A DNA stretch of 34,091 nucleotides, taken from positions 1 through 34,091 of the forward strand of contig CAZLLB010000004.1 of NCBI GenBank assembly GCA_964560165.1, in the 5' to 3' direction. Each line of letters starts with the position of its first letter. The stretch's first letter is position 1. Positions 23,320-31,530 of the stretch are shown piece after piece. This stretch comes from Parvibaculum sp964560165. Lineage in GTDB: Bacteria > Pseudomonadota > Alphaproteobacteria > Parvibaculales > Parvibaculaceae. Below the pieces are notes generated by a model, which had not been told where the DNA came from, ran no database searches, and saw only the letters and a program-made list of their open reading frames with translations. The translations under genes and the position numbers were made by a program.

Positions 23320-23940
23320 ATGGGCCTTTACGAAAAATACGTTGTACCGCACGTCATCAATTGCGCATGCGGGGCAAAGCCGATCCGTTATCAGCGCAAG
23401 AAAGTCGTGCCGCTTTGCGAAGGCACGGTTCTCGAAATCGGTATCGGCACCGGGTTCAACCTTCCTTATTACGATGCCTCCAAAGTCACGAAGGTCATCG
23501 GTCTTGATCCATCCGAGACCTCATGGAAGCTGGCGGGAGAGCGTGCGAAAGACGTCGCGTTTCCGGTTGAGTTCATCGGCTTGCCGGGCGAGCAAATCCC
23601 GCTCGCCGACCACAGCGTCGATACGGTGCTCGTCACCTTCAGCCTTTGCACCATTCCTGATCCCATGCGCGCGCTGGCAGGTATGCGCCGCGTGCTGAAG
23701 CCGGGCGGCAAGCTCATTTTCTGCGAGCATGGTGCAGCGCCCGACGCCGAGGTGCTTGGCTGGCAGAACCGCATCAACCCGGTCTGGAAGCTGGCGTTTG
23801 GCGGCTGCAATCTCAATCGCAAGATACCCGACATCATCGAGGGCTCGGGCTTCAGGATCGCCGATCTGCAAACCATGTATCTGCCTTCCACGCCGCGTTT
23901 TGCCGGTTTCAACTATTGGGGCGTTGCCGAAGCCGGATAA
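23320..23940 (+). CDS. Class I SAM-dependent methyltransferase
   Basis: 206 residues from ATG 23320 with a strong G-rich site (AAGGGGGCGGG) before it. Motif I VLEIGIGTGFNLPYY binds S-adenosylmethionine; acidic loop IGLDPSE; motif IV-like DTVLVTFSLCTIPDP; then the VLKPGGKLIFCEHG post-motif. The N-terminal YEKYVVPHVINCACGAKPIRYQR and the C-terminal FAGFNYWGVAEA follow the METTL7/phospholipid N-methyltransferase-like branch of the Methyltransf_11 group. Cytoplasmic or membrane-associated; the methyl acceptor is not evident. Confidence 0.9.
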   Translation: MGLYEKYVVPHVINCACGAKPIRYQRKKVVPLCEGTVLEIGIGTGFNLPYYDASKVTKVIGLDPSETSWKLAGERAKDVAFPVEFIGLPGEQIPLADHSVDTVLVTFSLCTIPDPMRALAGMRRVLKPGGKLIFCEHGAAPDAEVLGWQNRINPVWKLAFGGCNLNRKIPDIIEGSGFRIADLQTMYLPSTPRFAGFNYWGVAEAG

Positions 23941-23973
23941 CGGATCGGGGAGGCTCATTGACTCAATGATGTT

Positions 23974-23997
23974 GTTCTTGTAGAACATATAGTGAAC
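23974..23997. promoter_or_regulatory. LexA (SOS) box of imuA
   Basis: GAAC-N7-GAAC (23983-23986, spacer ATATAGT, 23994-23997) is the reverse form of the alphaproteobacterial LexA consensus GTTC-N7-GTTC. A further GTTC at 23974-23977 makes GTTC-N5-GAAC with the first half. The box ends 19 bases before the imuA ATG, so LexA binding would cover the promoter. Confidence 0.85.
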
Positions 23998-24016
23998 AAA
24001 TAATCGGGTTATCCAC

Positions 24017-24838
24017 ATGCCGGAGGCTTCAAAAGCCGAGGTCATCGCTGAGTTGCGGGCGCGCATCGCCGGGTTTGAGGCGGTAACGCCGCGCATGGAT
24101 CGGCCCACCATTCGGCCTCGCGTTGTTCCCTGCGGTGCTGGCGACATCGACGCCGCGCTGCCGGGCGGCGGACTTACGTGCGGCGCGCTGCATGAGGTTC
24201 TGGCTGCCACCTATCGCGACATGGGTGCGGCCATGGGTTTTGCGGCGGCGCTGGCCGCGCGCTGCGCACAAATTGCGCCTGATGCGCCCGTGCTCTGGTG
24301 CGAAAGTGGTCACGCGCCTTTCGATGGCGGCGCGCTTTACGGGCCGGGGCTTGCCGAGTTCGGCCTCGATCCGGCGCGCCTCATCATCGTTTCTCCGCCC
24401 AAGGAGGTTGATCTCCTCTGGACGATGGAGGAGGCGCTGCGGCTCGGCGCGTTTGCCGCCGTTGTCGGTGAAATCGACGGGCGCGCGGCGCGGCTCGATC
24501 TCACCGCCACGCGCAGGCTTCAGCTTGCGGCGGAAGAAAATAACACGCCGGCCTTTCTGCTGACGGGCCATGTGAGCGCCGGGGCAAGCGCTGCCGTCAC
24601 GCGCTGGCGCGTCGAACCGGCGCCCAGCAGTCCGACCATCGAAGTGGCGGGGCTTGCCGATCTCATCGGACGGCCGCGTTGGCATGTGCGGCTTGAGCGT
24701 TGCCGCGGCGCGCAAGGTGAAATTCTGGGCGAGGAATGGCTTGTCGAATGGGATGCGCGGGTGGCGATGCTGCGCAACGCATCGGATGCCACTGCCGCAG
24801 GCACAAAACGGGCATCGCCTGTCAGGCTCGCAAGCTGA
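24017..24838 (+). CDS. imuA: ImuA, SOS mutagenesis accessory protein (RecA/SulA-like)
   Basis: 273 residues from ATG 24017. The RecA-like core starts around residue 45 (DIDAALPGGGLTCGALHEVLA), followed by VLWCESGHAPFDGGALYGPGLAEFGLDPARLIIV and the EEALRLGAFAAVVGEIDG helix-strand, all typical of ImuA. The C-terminal part RWHVRLERCRGAQGEILGEEWLVEWD is also characteristic. ImuA works with ImuB and DnaE2 in error-prone bypass of DNA damage, probably binding RecA or ImuB. It is controlled by the LexA box just upstream. Normally imuA, imuB and dnaE2 form one operon; here the gene is followed, four bases after its stop, by two genes on the other strand, so it is a one-gene transcription unit. Confidence 0.93.
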   Translation: MPEASKAEVIAELRARIAGFEAVTPRMDRPTIRPRVVPCGAGDIDAALPGGGLTCGALHEVLAATYRDMGAAMGFAAALAARCAQIAPDAPVLWCESGHAPFDGGALYGPGLAEFGLDPARLIIVSPPKEVDLLWTMEEALRLGAFAAVVGEIDGRAARLDLTATRRLQLAAEENNTPAFLLTGHVSAGASAAVTRWRVEPAPSSPTIEVAGLADLIGRPRWHVRLERCRGAQGEILGEEWLVEWDARVAMLRNASDATAAGTKRASPVRLAS

Positions 24839-24841
24839 GCC

Positions 24842-25123
24842 CTACCAATAAGCGCGCGGGCCGTAAGGGCCATATGGACCGTAAGGCCACCATGGGGAGG
24901 GTAGGCTGGAGCGCCGGATCTCATCGGTATTGGCTTCCTGAGCGCGAATTTCTCTCAGCTTCAGCATGCAATTGCCGGAGGCTTCGGTGCCTATCGTGAA
25001 GCCGAGTTTCTGGCATTCGTTTGCATCGGCTTGTTGCTGGGCAGCGTCGCGCGCGGCCTGCTCTTCAGGGCTCACGCAGCCCGCCACCATCAGCAATGCG
25101 GCCAAAGCCATCCATTTACGCAT
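24842..25123 (-). CDS. Small lipoprotein, paralogue of its neighbour
   Basis: 93 residues from ATG 25123 with GGAGA six bases upstream. Lipoprotein signal ends in lipobox VAGC (Cys16). The mature part is charged and Gln/Ala-rich (PEEQAARDAAQQQADANE), then the conserved core C-x2-LGF-x2-GTE-x3-GNC-x-LKL-x-EIRA, shared with the gene at 25141, and ends in a Pro/Tyr/Gly tandem repeat WWPYGPYGPYGPRAYW. The two core cysteines likely form a disulfide in the periplasm. It lies inside the imu cassette on the opposite strand. Function unknown. Confidence 0.85.
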   Translation of the reverse strand: MRKWMALAALLMVAGCVSPEEQAARDAAQQQADANECQKLGFTIGTEASGNCMLKLREIRAQEANTDEIRRSSLPSPWWPYGPYGPYGPRAYW

Positions 25124-25140
25124 GTCCGTCTCCTGTTGAC

Positions 25141-25392
25141 CTAGAAGCCGTGCGCTATGCCGAGGCCGACGCCGAAATTCACGCCGGAAGAATTGCCGTC
25201 CTGCTTGGCGCGGATTTCCTTCAGCTTCAGCCGACAGTTTCCATATGGCTCGGTGCCGGGTTTGAAGCCCAGGTCCGTGCAGTCCTTGTTATCGACTGCA
25301 TCAAGGCGCGCCTGCTCGGCGGCCCGGTCGGCGCAAGCGGCAAGCCCGAAGCCCAGTCCCAGCAGAAGGCCCGCGCATACAACTCGCTTCAT
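25141..25392 (-). CDS. Small lipoprotein, paralogue of its neighbour
   Basis: 83 residues from ATG 25392, preferred over earlier in-frame ATGs because GGAG sits six bases before it. Signal KRVVCAGLLLGLGFGLAAC with lipobox LAAC. The core DCTDLGFKPGTEPYGNCRLKLKEIRAK matches the downstream lipoprotein (same two Cys, same GTE, GNC and EIRA), while the tail is instead Gly-rich (SSGVNFGVGLGIAHGF). The genes are 17 bases apart and probably co-transcribed from a promoter between 25393 and 25508. They look like a tandem duplication that has diverged at the C-terminus. Confidence 0.85.
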   Translation of the reverse strand: MKRVVCAGLLLGLGFGLAACADRAAEQARLDAVDNKDCTDLGFKPGTEPYGNCRLKLKEIRAKQDGNSSGVNFGVGLGIAHGF

Positions 25393-25508
25393 ATTCATCT
25401 CCGTGTTCATCACTCGCCAATACTAACCGTGAAGAAGGCAAAAGCGGGGCCGAATGATTGCCTAAATTTCGACTCGCTTTCAGTAAGCGGCGGAGTCATA
25501 TTTCAAAT

Positions 25509-25523
25509 GTTCTCTTTTTGTTC
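25509..25523 (+). promoter_or_regulatory. LexA (SOS) box of imuB-dnaE2
   Basis: GTTC (25509-25512), spacer TCTTTTT, GTTC (25520-25523): an exact GTTC-N7-GTTC LexA consensus of alphaproteobacteria. It ends 17 bases before the imuB ATG, nearly the same spacing as the box before imuA. It also lies 117 bases upstream of the divergent lipoprotein start and could affect that promoter. Confidence 0.9.
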
Positions 25524-25540
25524 TTATCGGGTTTCGCGTC

Positions 25541-27121
25541 ATGAGCGGACAACGGCGGATTGCTGCGGTTTTCCTGCCGCATTGGCCGGTCGATCGGTTT
25601 TACCGGACGTTTGGCGGGCGAGCCGACAGGCGCGCCGCGCTCGCTTTCGCCTTCGCCACTCATGGCGGATTGCGCATCACCGCGCGCAATCGTGCGGCTG
25701 CTGCTGAGGGCATTTGCGAAGGCCAGCGCGTTGCCGATGCCATGGCGCTTTATCCAGCCCTTGATGTGCGGCCCGCCGATTTCGAGGCCGACCGCGCGAG
25801 CCTGAAGCGGCTTGCCGACTGGTGCGGGCGCTACACGCCCTGGACCACGCCCGATCCTTGCGGTCTGGGCAATGAGCCCGACGGCGTTTTTCTGGATATC
25901 ACCGGCTGCGATCATCTCTTCGGCGGCGAAATATCTCTGATCGACGATCTCGTCGCGCGCTTTGCCGGATTTCGCATTCACGCCCGCGCAGCCGTCGCCT
26001 CGACGCCGGGCGCTGCCTGGGCTCTGGCGCGTTTCGGCGCGTCGCCCGCCTATGTACTGCCGCATGGCGAGGAGGAGCATGCGCTGGCGCAGCTTCCCGT
26101 CGCGGCATTGCGTTTGCCCGCCGATACGGTCGAAGGCCTCGCGCGTCTCGGTCTCAAGCGTATCGGTGATCTTTATGGCCGTGCGCGCGGGCCGGTGACA
26201 GCGCGTTTCGGCCGTGCCGTGCAACACCGCCTCGACGAAGCGCTCGGCCATGCGATGGAGCCGATCTCTCCTGAACGGCCGCTGGTGCCATATCGCGCGC
26301 GGCTTCTCTTCGCCGAAGGTCTTGTCCGCGTCGAAGACGTTGAAACGGCGACGGTGAAACTTGCCCACGAGCTTTGCCTGTTGCTTGAGCGTTATCACAA
26401 AGGCGCGCGGCGGCTCGAACTGAAGCTCTTTCGTGTCGATGGCGAGGTCACGACATTACTCGCAGGCACAAGCGCGGCCTCGCGCAGCCCTTCGCATCTC
26501 GCCCGTCTCTTTCGCGAAAAACTTCAGCAGGCTGGCGATGATTTCGATGCAGGCTATGGCATCGAGGCGATGAGCCTCGCGGCGCTCGTCGTCGATCCGC
26601 TGACCCATAAGCAGGACGCGCTGACTGGCGAGGGTCGTGACGACATCGGCATAGACGGGTTGGTCGATCGGCTCGGCAATCGTTTCGGTCCCGCGCGCGT
26701 GAAGCGGCTTCACCCTCGCGCCAGCCATGTGCCAGAGCGTGCCACCGCTTCATTGCCTTGCATCCGCAAGGTCGATCCGGTTTCGCCCAACGACTGGCGC
26801 GTCGAGGAATTGCAGCGGCTCGACGGCGCAATGGGGCGGCCATTGCGCATGCTCGCCGCGCCCGAGCCTGTCGAGGTGACGGCAGAAATCCCCGAAGGCC
26901 CGCCGCGCAATTTTCGCTGGCGCCGCATCCTCTATCAGATCAAACGCGCCGAAGGCCCCGAGCGCATTGCGCCCGAATGGTGGCGCAACGAACGCGACCG
27001 GACACGCGATTACTACCGCGTCGAAGACATAAATGGCCGTCGCTTCTGGCTTTACCGCGACGGCCTCTACAATCGCGAAGAAGAAATGCCCCGCTGGTAC
27101 ATTCAGGGGATGTTCGGATGA
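25541..27121 (+). CDS. imuB: ImuB, catalytically inactive Y-family polymerase-like protein
   Basis: 526 residues from ATG 25541. The Y-family fold is recognisable (N-terminal AAVFLPHWPVDRFYR, then ITARNRAAAAEGICEGQRVADAMALYP), but the acidic residues of the active site are missing: the first-strand DxD position reads LPHWPVDR and the SIDE motif is replaced by EPDGVFLDITG. ImuB therefore serves as a scaffold that links DnaE2, ImuA and the beta clamp. The C-terminus contains the family block RVEDINGRRFWLYRDGLY. The stop overlaps the dnaE2 start (ATGA). Expression is governed by the LexA box directly upstream. Confidence 0.95.
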   Translation: MSGQRRIAAVFLPHWPVDRFYRTFGGRADRRAALAFAFATHGGLRITARNRAAAAEGICEGQRVADAMALYPALDVRPADFEADRASLKRLADWCGRYTPWTTPDPCGLGNEPDGVFLDITGCDHLFGGEISLIDDLVARFAGFRIHARAAVASTPGAAWALARFGASPAYVLPHGEEEHALAQLPVAALRLPADTVEGLARLGLKRIGDLYGRARGPVTARFGRAVQHRLDEALGHAMEPISPERPLVPYRARLLFAEGLVRVEDVETATVKLAHELCLLLERYHKGARRLELKLFRVDGEVTTLLAGTSAASRSPSHLARLFREKLQQAGDDFDAGYGIEAMSLAALVVDPLTHKQDALTGEGRDDIGIDGLVDRLGNRFGPARVKRLHPRASHVPERATASLPCIRKVDPVSPNDWRVEELQRLDGAMGRPLRMLAAPEPVEVTAEIPEGPPRNFRWRRILYQIKRAEGPERIAPEWWRNERDRTRDYYRVEDINGRRFWLYRDGLYNREEEMPRWYIQGMFG

Positions 27122-30100
27122 CTTCCTTTGCCGAGCTCGCCGTCACCACGAATTTCAGTTTTCTGCGCGGCGGCTCCCATGCCGAGGAGCTGGTGCTGGC
27201 GGCGAAAGCATCGGGCCTCACCGCCATAGGAGTTGCGGATCGCAACACGCTGGCAGGCGTCGTGCGCGCTCATGCGGCGGCGAAGGAGCATGGCGTTCGC
27301 CTTCTTGTCGGCGCGCGGCTCGTCACCACGGATGGTTTTGAGGTCATTGCCTATCCGCAAGATCGCGCCGCCTATGGGCGGTTGGCCAAATTGCTGACGC
27401 TCGGCAACAGGCGCGCGGAGAAGGGTGAATGTCATTTGGCGCTTTCCGACATTGTGCGCTTTGGCGAAGGCCAATGCTTCATCGCCATGCCGTCCGCATC
27501 GCCCGACGCCGGTTTTACCGAGATGCTGACTTCGCTTGCGCAGGCTTTCCCGCGCTCGGTCTGGCTTGCGCTCTCGCCCCATTATGACGGCAGCGACGGG
27601 CGGCGTTTTCTGGCTTTGCAACGGTTGGCGCATGAGGCGTGCGTGCCACTCGTTGCAACGAACAATGTGCTTTATCACACGCCCGCACGCAGGGATTTGC
27701 AGGATGTTCTCACCTGCATCCGCGAACATTGCACGTTGGAGGTGGCGGGCTTTCGTCTCGAAGCCAATGCCGAGCGGCATATAAAGTCGGGCGCAGAAAT
27801 GGCGCGGCTGCTTTCCCATGCGCTGGACGCGCTCGCGCAAAGCCTCGTCATCATGGAACGCTGCCGCTTTTCCCTCAACGAACTCAAATATGAATATCCG
27901 GCGGATACGTTTTCAGAAAACGAGACGCCGCAGCAGTTGCTTGAGCGGCTGACTTGGGAAGGAGCCTGCGCGCGATTTCCTGATGGGATCACTTCCCATA
28001 TAGAACAGACCATACGGCATGAACTCGCGCTGATCGAGCGAATGGAATACGCACCTTATTTTCTGACTGTTCACGACATTGTACACGAGGCGCGGCGGCG
28101 CGGCATTCTCTGTCAGGGTCGCGGATCAGCGGCAAATTCCGTCGTCTGTTTCTGTCTCTACATCACCTCCGTCAATCCTCATGAGGTCGATCTTCTTTTC
28201 GAGAGGTTCATTTCCGAAGAGCGCAATGAGCCGCCAGACATCGACGTTGATTTCGAGCATGAACGACGCGAAGAGATAATGCAGTACATCTATAAAAAAT
28301 ACGGACGCGAGCGCGCGGGCATCGCCGCGACGGTTATTTCCTATCGCTCGCGCAGCGCCATCCGCGATGTCGGCAAGGTCTTCGGCCTATCTGAAGATGT
28401 CGTGCACGCTTTATCGCGTTCGACATGGGGTTGGTCGAGCAAGGGGATTTCCGAAGAGGATGCGCGCAAGACAGGGCTTGATCCGCAGGATAAACCTCTT
28501 CTCATGGCCCTTGAGCTTTCGTGCGAATTGCTCGGTTTCCCTCGCCATCTTTCGCAGCATGTCGGCGGCTTCGTCATCACCAAGGGACCGCTCGATGAAA
28601 CCGTGCCCATTGGCAATGCTGCAATGGACGATCGCACCTTCGTCGAATGGGACAAGGATGATCTTGATACGCTCGGGATTTTGAAAGTCGATGTGCTGGC
28701 GCTCGGAATGCTCACCTGCATCCGCCGCGCTTTCGATTTTCTGCGCGAACATCATAACGTCGATGTTGATCTCGCGACCGTGCCGCAGGATGATAAAGCG
28801 GTATATAGCATGCTCTGTCGAGCAGACTCGATTGGTGTTTTTCAGGTCGAGAGCCGCGCGCAAATGTCGATGCTGCCGCGCCTGAAACCAAGAAAATTCT
28901 ATGATCTTGTCGTCGAGGTGGCGATTGTGCGGCCCGGCCCCATTCAAGGCGGCATGGTGCATCCTTATCTCAAACGACGCGAAGGTAAGGAGAAAGTCAC
29001 TTACCCCTCAAAAGCGCTTGAGGAAGTGCTGCACAAGACTATGGGCGTTCCGCTCTTTCAGGAACAAGCCATGAAAATGGCCATCGTTGCAGCAGGCTTT
29101 ACACCCGGAGAGGCAGATGAATTGCGTCGCGCTATGGCGGCATTTCGCAGGGTGGGCACTATCGGAAAATATCGTGACAAGTTTATAAATGGAATGATCG
29201 CGAACAAATACGAGCGGGATTTCGCCGAGCGCTGCTTCAAGCAGATAGAGGGCTTTGCCGATTACGGATTCCCCGAAAGCCATGCGGCGAGCTTCGCGCT
29301 TCTCGTCTATGTCTCTGCCTGGATCAAGTGTCATTACCCGGATGTCTTTTGCGCCGCGATCCTCAATTCGCAGCCGATGGGATTTTATGCAGCCGCCCAG
29401 CTTGTGCGCGATGCGAAGGAGCACGGCGTCGAGATACGCGATGTTGACGTCAACCACAGCGATTGGGATTGCACTCTCGAAAATGTGGAGGGGAAAGAGT
29501 TGCGCGCTGTGCGGCTTGGGTTGCGGCAGATCAAGGGCGTGCAAATGCAGACCGGCATGGACATCATGGTCGCGCGCGGTGCGGGTTTTGATTCCGTGCG
29601 TCACCTCTGGCTACGCACCGGCCTCACGCCGCGCTTCATCGAGTGGTTGGCGGATGCCGATGCCTTTCGCTCCATCGGGCTTGATCGGCGCGCCGCGCTT
29701 TGGGCCGTGCGCGGCCTTGGCGGGTATGGCGATGGGCAGAGCGGAGTGAAGCCTGCCGCCTTGCCGCTCTTTGCCGCGATGGAAGAAGGCGGCTTCCAGC
29801 GTGAGGCGGAAGTGGCCTTGCCGCCCATGCCGCTTGGCGAGCATGTGGTGCTCGATTACGCGACGCTCCGCCTGTCGCTCAAGGCTCATCCCATTTCGTT
29901 CCTGCGCAATCGCTTCGCCGCGCGCGGCGTCATCACGCATCAACGATTGAAAGAAGTGGAAGCCAATACGCGCGTGAAGCTTGCGGGACTTGTCCTCGTG
30001 CGCCAGCGTCCGGGCACTGCCAGCGGCGTCATCTTCGCCACGCTCGAAGATGAAACCGGCATAGCCAATATCATCATCTGGCCGAAGGTCTATGAGCGAT

Positions 30101-30336
30101 ACCGCCGCATTGTTCTGACCTCGCGGCTCTTCGGCATCAGGGGTCGGGTGCAGCGAGAAGATATCGTCATCCACGTCATTGCCGATGAGATCGAAGACCT
30201 GACACATGAGCTATCGACGATTTCAACGGCGCATGAGATCGCGCGCGAGGAAACGCGAAGCGTAAAAGTTCCGCGCTATGAAGAAGAGCAATTGCGCGCC
30301 GCACGCTTCGTGCCCAAGAGCCGCGATTTTCATTGA
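27118..30336 (+). CDS. dnaE2: Error-prone DNA polymerase DnaE2
   Basis: 1072 residues from ATG 27118, which overlaps the imuB stop by four bases. An in-frame extension upstream (from 26758) is only the imuB gene read in another frame. N-terminal PHP domain begins AVTTNFSFLRGGSHAEEL, the DnaE2 wording. C-family polymerase catalytic aspartates are present: D374 and D376 in PPDIDVDFEHERR, and D525 in GILKVDVLALG. Later landmarks are FQEQAMKMAIVAAGFTPGEADELRRAM, GFPESHAASFALLVYVSAWIKCHYP, the HhH region, and an OB fold (VKLAGLVLVRQRPGTASGVIFATLEDE). Full length for the family. It copies over DNA lesions during the SOS response, together with ImuA and ImuB. Confidence 0.97.
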   Translation: MTSFAELAVTTNFSFLRGGSHAEELVLAAKASGLTAIGVADRNTLAGVVRAHAAAKEHGVRLLVGARLVTTDGFEVIAYPQDRAAYGRLAKLLTLGNRRAEKGECHLALSDIVRFGEGQCFIAMPSASPDAGFTEMLTSLAQAFPRSVWLALSPHYDGSDGRRFLALQRLAHEACVPLVATNNVLYHTPARRDLQDVLTCIREHCTLEVAGFRLEANAERHIKSGAEMARLLSHALDALAQSLVIMERCRFSLNELKYEYPADTFSENETPQQLLERLTWEGACARFPDGITSHIEQTIRHELALIERMEYAPYFLTVHDIVHEARRRGILCQGRGSAANSVVCFCLYITSVNPHEVDLLFERFISEERNEPPDIDVDFEHERREEIMQYIYKKYGRERAGIAATVISYRSRSAIRDVGKVFGLSEDVVHALSRSTWGWSSKGISEEDARKTGLDPQDKPLLMALELSCELLGFPRHLSQHVGGFVITKGPLDETVPIGNAAMDDRTFVEWDKDDLDTLGILKVDVLALGMLTCIRRAFDFLREHHNVDVDLATVPQDDKAVYSMLCRADSIGVFQVESRAQMSMLPRLKPRKFYDLVVEVAIVRPGPIQGGMVHPYLKRREGKEKVTYPSKALEEVLHKTMGVPLFQEQAMKMAIVAAGFTPGEADELRRAMAAFRRVGTIGKYRDKFINGMIANKYERDFAERCFKQIEGFADYGFPESHAASFALLVYVSAWIKCHYPDVFCAAILNSQPMGFYAAAQLVRDAKEHGVEIRDVDVNHSDWDCTLENVEGKELRAVRLGLRQIKGVQMQTGMDIMVARGAGFDSVRHLWLRTGLTPRFIEWLADADAFRSIGLDRRAALWAVRGLGGYGDGQSGVKPAALPLFAAMEEGGFQREAEVALPPMPLGEHVVLDYATLRLSLKAHPISFLRNRFAARGVITHQRLKEVEANTRVKLAGLVLVRQRPGTASGVIFATLEDETGIANIIIWPKVYERYRRIVLTSRLFGIRGRVQREDIVIHVIADEIEDLTHELSTISTAHEIAREETRSVKVPRYEEEQLRAARFVPKSRDFH

Positions 30337-30340
30337 ATGC

Positions 30341-31024
30341 TTAACGAGAAATGGGCGACCCGCCAACCAGAATGTAAGAATAAACAATATAAGAAATTCC
30401 CAAAAATGCGCAGATATGCAGGATCATCCATGAATTTCCAATGGCCAAGGCTCTCAATGAATTCCATTTCCTGAAGCCCCACTTCCATCGATCATTGTAT
30501 TGATCGGGAAATAGATGAGGCTTGTTTGCTAGCTCTTTGAAGAAGTCAACATTCTCGTGATTGATTGGGCATTCATCCAGGGCGTCCTGATATACTTTCT
30601 GTAAATTTTGAAGGTTTTCCCGACCCTTTTCTAAGTTTTCAGAGGGATCAATCAATTTTAAATCGTGATGAATGCTTGCGATTTTTCGCGCGCATTGATG
30701 AAGCAGTTCGCCTTGATGGAAAAAATTTTGTGACCCGTCGATGAGGCTAGTGAAAATCACAAAAACAGATAGGACAATAGAGCAAGCAAGAAGGATCTGA
30801 CTCTGAAAAACCTGTAAAGACATAATATTGGGGAGTAATGACAGAGCAATCACGTACAAAGAAAGGAGCGACACAATATATGAAGATGCTCTTTGCCGTC
30901 GTGAAAGTCGAAGATTAGCTTGGAAACGGACGTCCCTTGTAATTTCAACACTGCGTTTAAAATCCTCGAGCGCTAATTCAAAGACACTTGTGTCGTCGGG
31001 TGATCTGGCCATCTTTGATCTCAT
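30341..31024 (-). CDS. SLATT-like membrane protein (putative conflict-system effector)
   Basis: 227 residues from ATG 31024 (an ATG at 31012 is the alternative). Layout: an N-terminal amphipathic helix ending in RDVRFQANLRLSRRQRASSY, two membrane helices (49-67, 77-95) split by a short loop, a long cytoplasmic helical part (about 100-190) with a Cys-Ala-Arg-Lys start and DQYNDRWKWGFRKW, and a third hydrophobic helix (198-220). The RLxRRQR lead-in and the tight helix pair resemble SLATT (SMODS- and SLOG-associating 2TM effector) proteins, perhaps family 5. These are predicted pore-forming effectors of nucleotide-signalling and reverse-transcriptase defence systems. The gene is clearly AT-rich (20 and 23 G+C in the 60-base lines at 30601 and 30781) against its GC-rich flanks, suggesting recent gain. 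No sensor or cyclase gene is adjacent. Confidence 0.7.
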   Translation of the reverse strand: MRSKMARSPDDTSVFELALEDFKRSVEITRDVRFQANLRLSRRQRASSYIVSLLSLYVIALSLLPNIMSLQVFQSQILLACSIVLSVFVIFTSLIDGSQNFFHQGELLHQCARKIASIHHDLKLIDPSENLEKGRENLQNLQKVYQDALDECPINHENVDFFKELANKPHLFPDQYNDRWKWGFRKWNSLRALAIGNSWMILHICAFLGISYIVYSYILVGGSPISR

Positions 31025-31114
31025 TATTTCTTAAAATCTAACCGTAGGCTGACAATTTAGCTGTAGTCAATTGTATTGAATGAAGATTTAACGTTCTTCG
31101 TAGAGCATGAAGCA

Positions 31115-31495
31115 TTACGTCTTTTTTATGAGTTGCGCCGCGCTGCCCGCAAGTTCCGTCGCCACGAATAACCAGAGTAGCGGCGTCGCGCCCCATGTGA
31201 TCGCATGGATGATGAGCGCCGCGACGACCAGCCTGCCGAGCCCGTCGAGGCGCGCCAGATATGAGCTCGGGCCGCCGATCCGCGCCATCGCCCAGATGAC
31301 GCCGAGAACGCCCATGATATTGACGAACATCAGCGACACCGGGTCGAAGCCGGGAACGGGGCTTGCGAGCCCGAGCCGCATGTCGATGTGATAGAGCAGC
31401 CCGATCACCCAATGCGAAATATAAGGCAGCGCGAAGGGCAGGGTGATGGCGAAGTCCACCCAGGCGACGGTGCGGATAATTTGTATGCGAGTCAT
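31115..31495 (-). CDS. Small integral membrane protein, unknown function
   Basis: 126 residues from ATG 31495. Four hydrophobic segments: VAWVDFAITLPFALPYISHW, PVSLMFVNIMGVLGVIWAMA, LVVAALIIHAITWGA and LLWLFVATELAGSAAQ. It has no signal peptide and no cofactor motif. The WxDFxxTLPFALP start suggests a small conserved family of membrane proteins, but no name comes to mind. GC-rich composition agrees with the host, in contrast to the neighbouring SLATT-like gene. It lies 35 bases downstream of the O-methyltransferase gene on the same strand and could be co-transcribed. Confidence 0.75.
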   Translation of the reverse strand: MTRIQIIRTVAWVDFAITLPFALPYISHWVIGLLYHIDMRLGLASPVPGFDPVSLMFVNIMGVLGVIWAMARIGGPSSYLARLDGLGRLVVAALIIHAITWGATPLLWLFVATELAGSAAQLIKKT

Positions 31496-31530
31496 AAGCC
31501 CCCCAATTTCACTGGGCCGAGCTTAGAGCG

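Noticed and set aside
26758..27117. N-terminal extension of DnaE2 by 120 residues
   Set aside because: The extension is an Arg/Ala-rich translation of imuB in another frame; the ATG at 27118 overlaps the imuB stop as ATGA and begins the conserved PHP domain.
25541..27121. Active DinB-type polymerase IV or V
   Set aside because: The acidic active-site residues are replaced (LPHWPVDR, EPDGVF), and the operon with dnaE2 marks ImuB.
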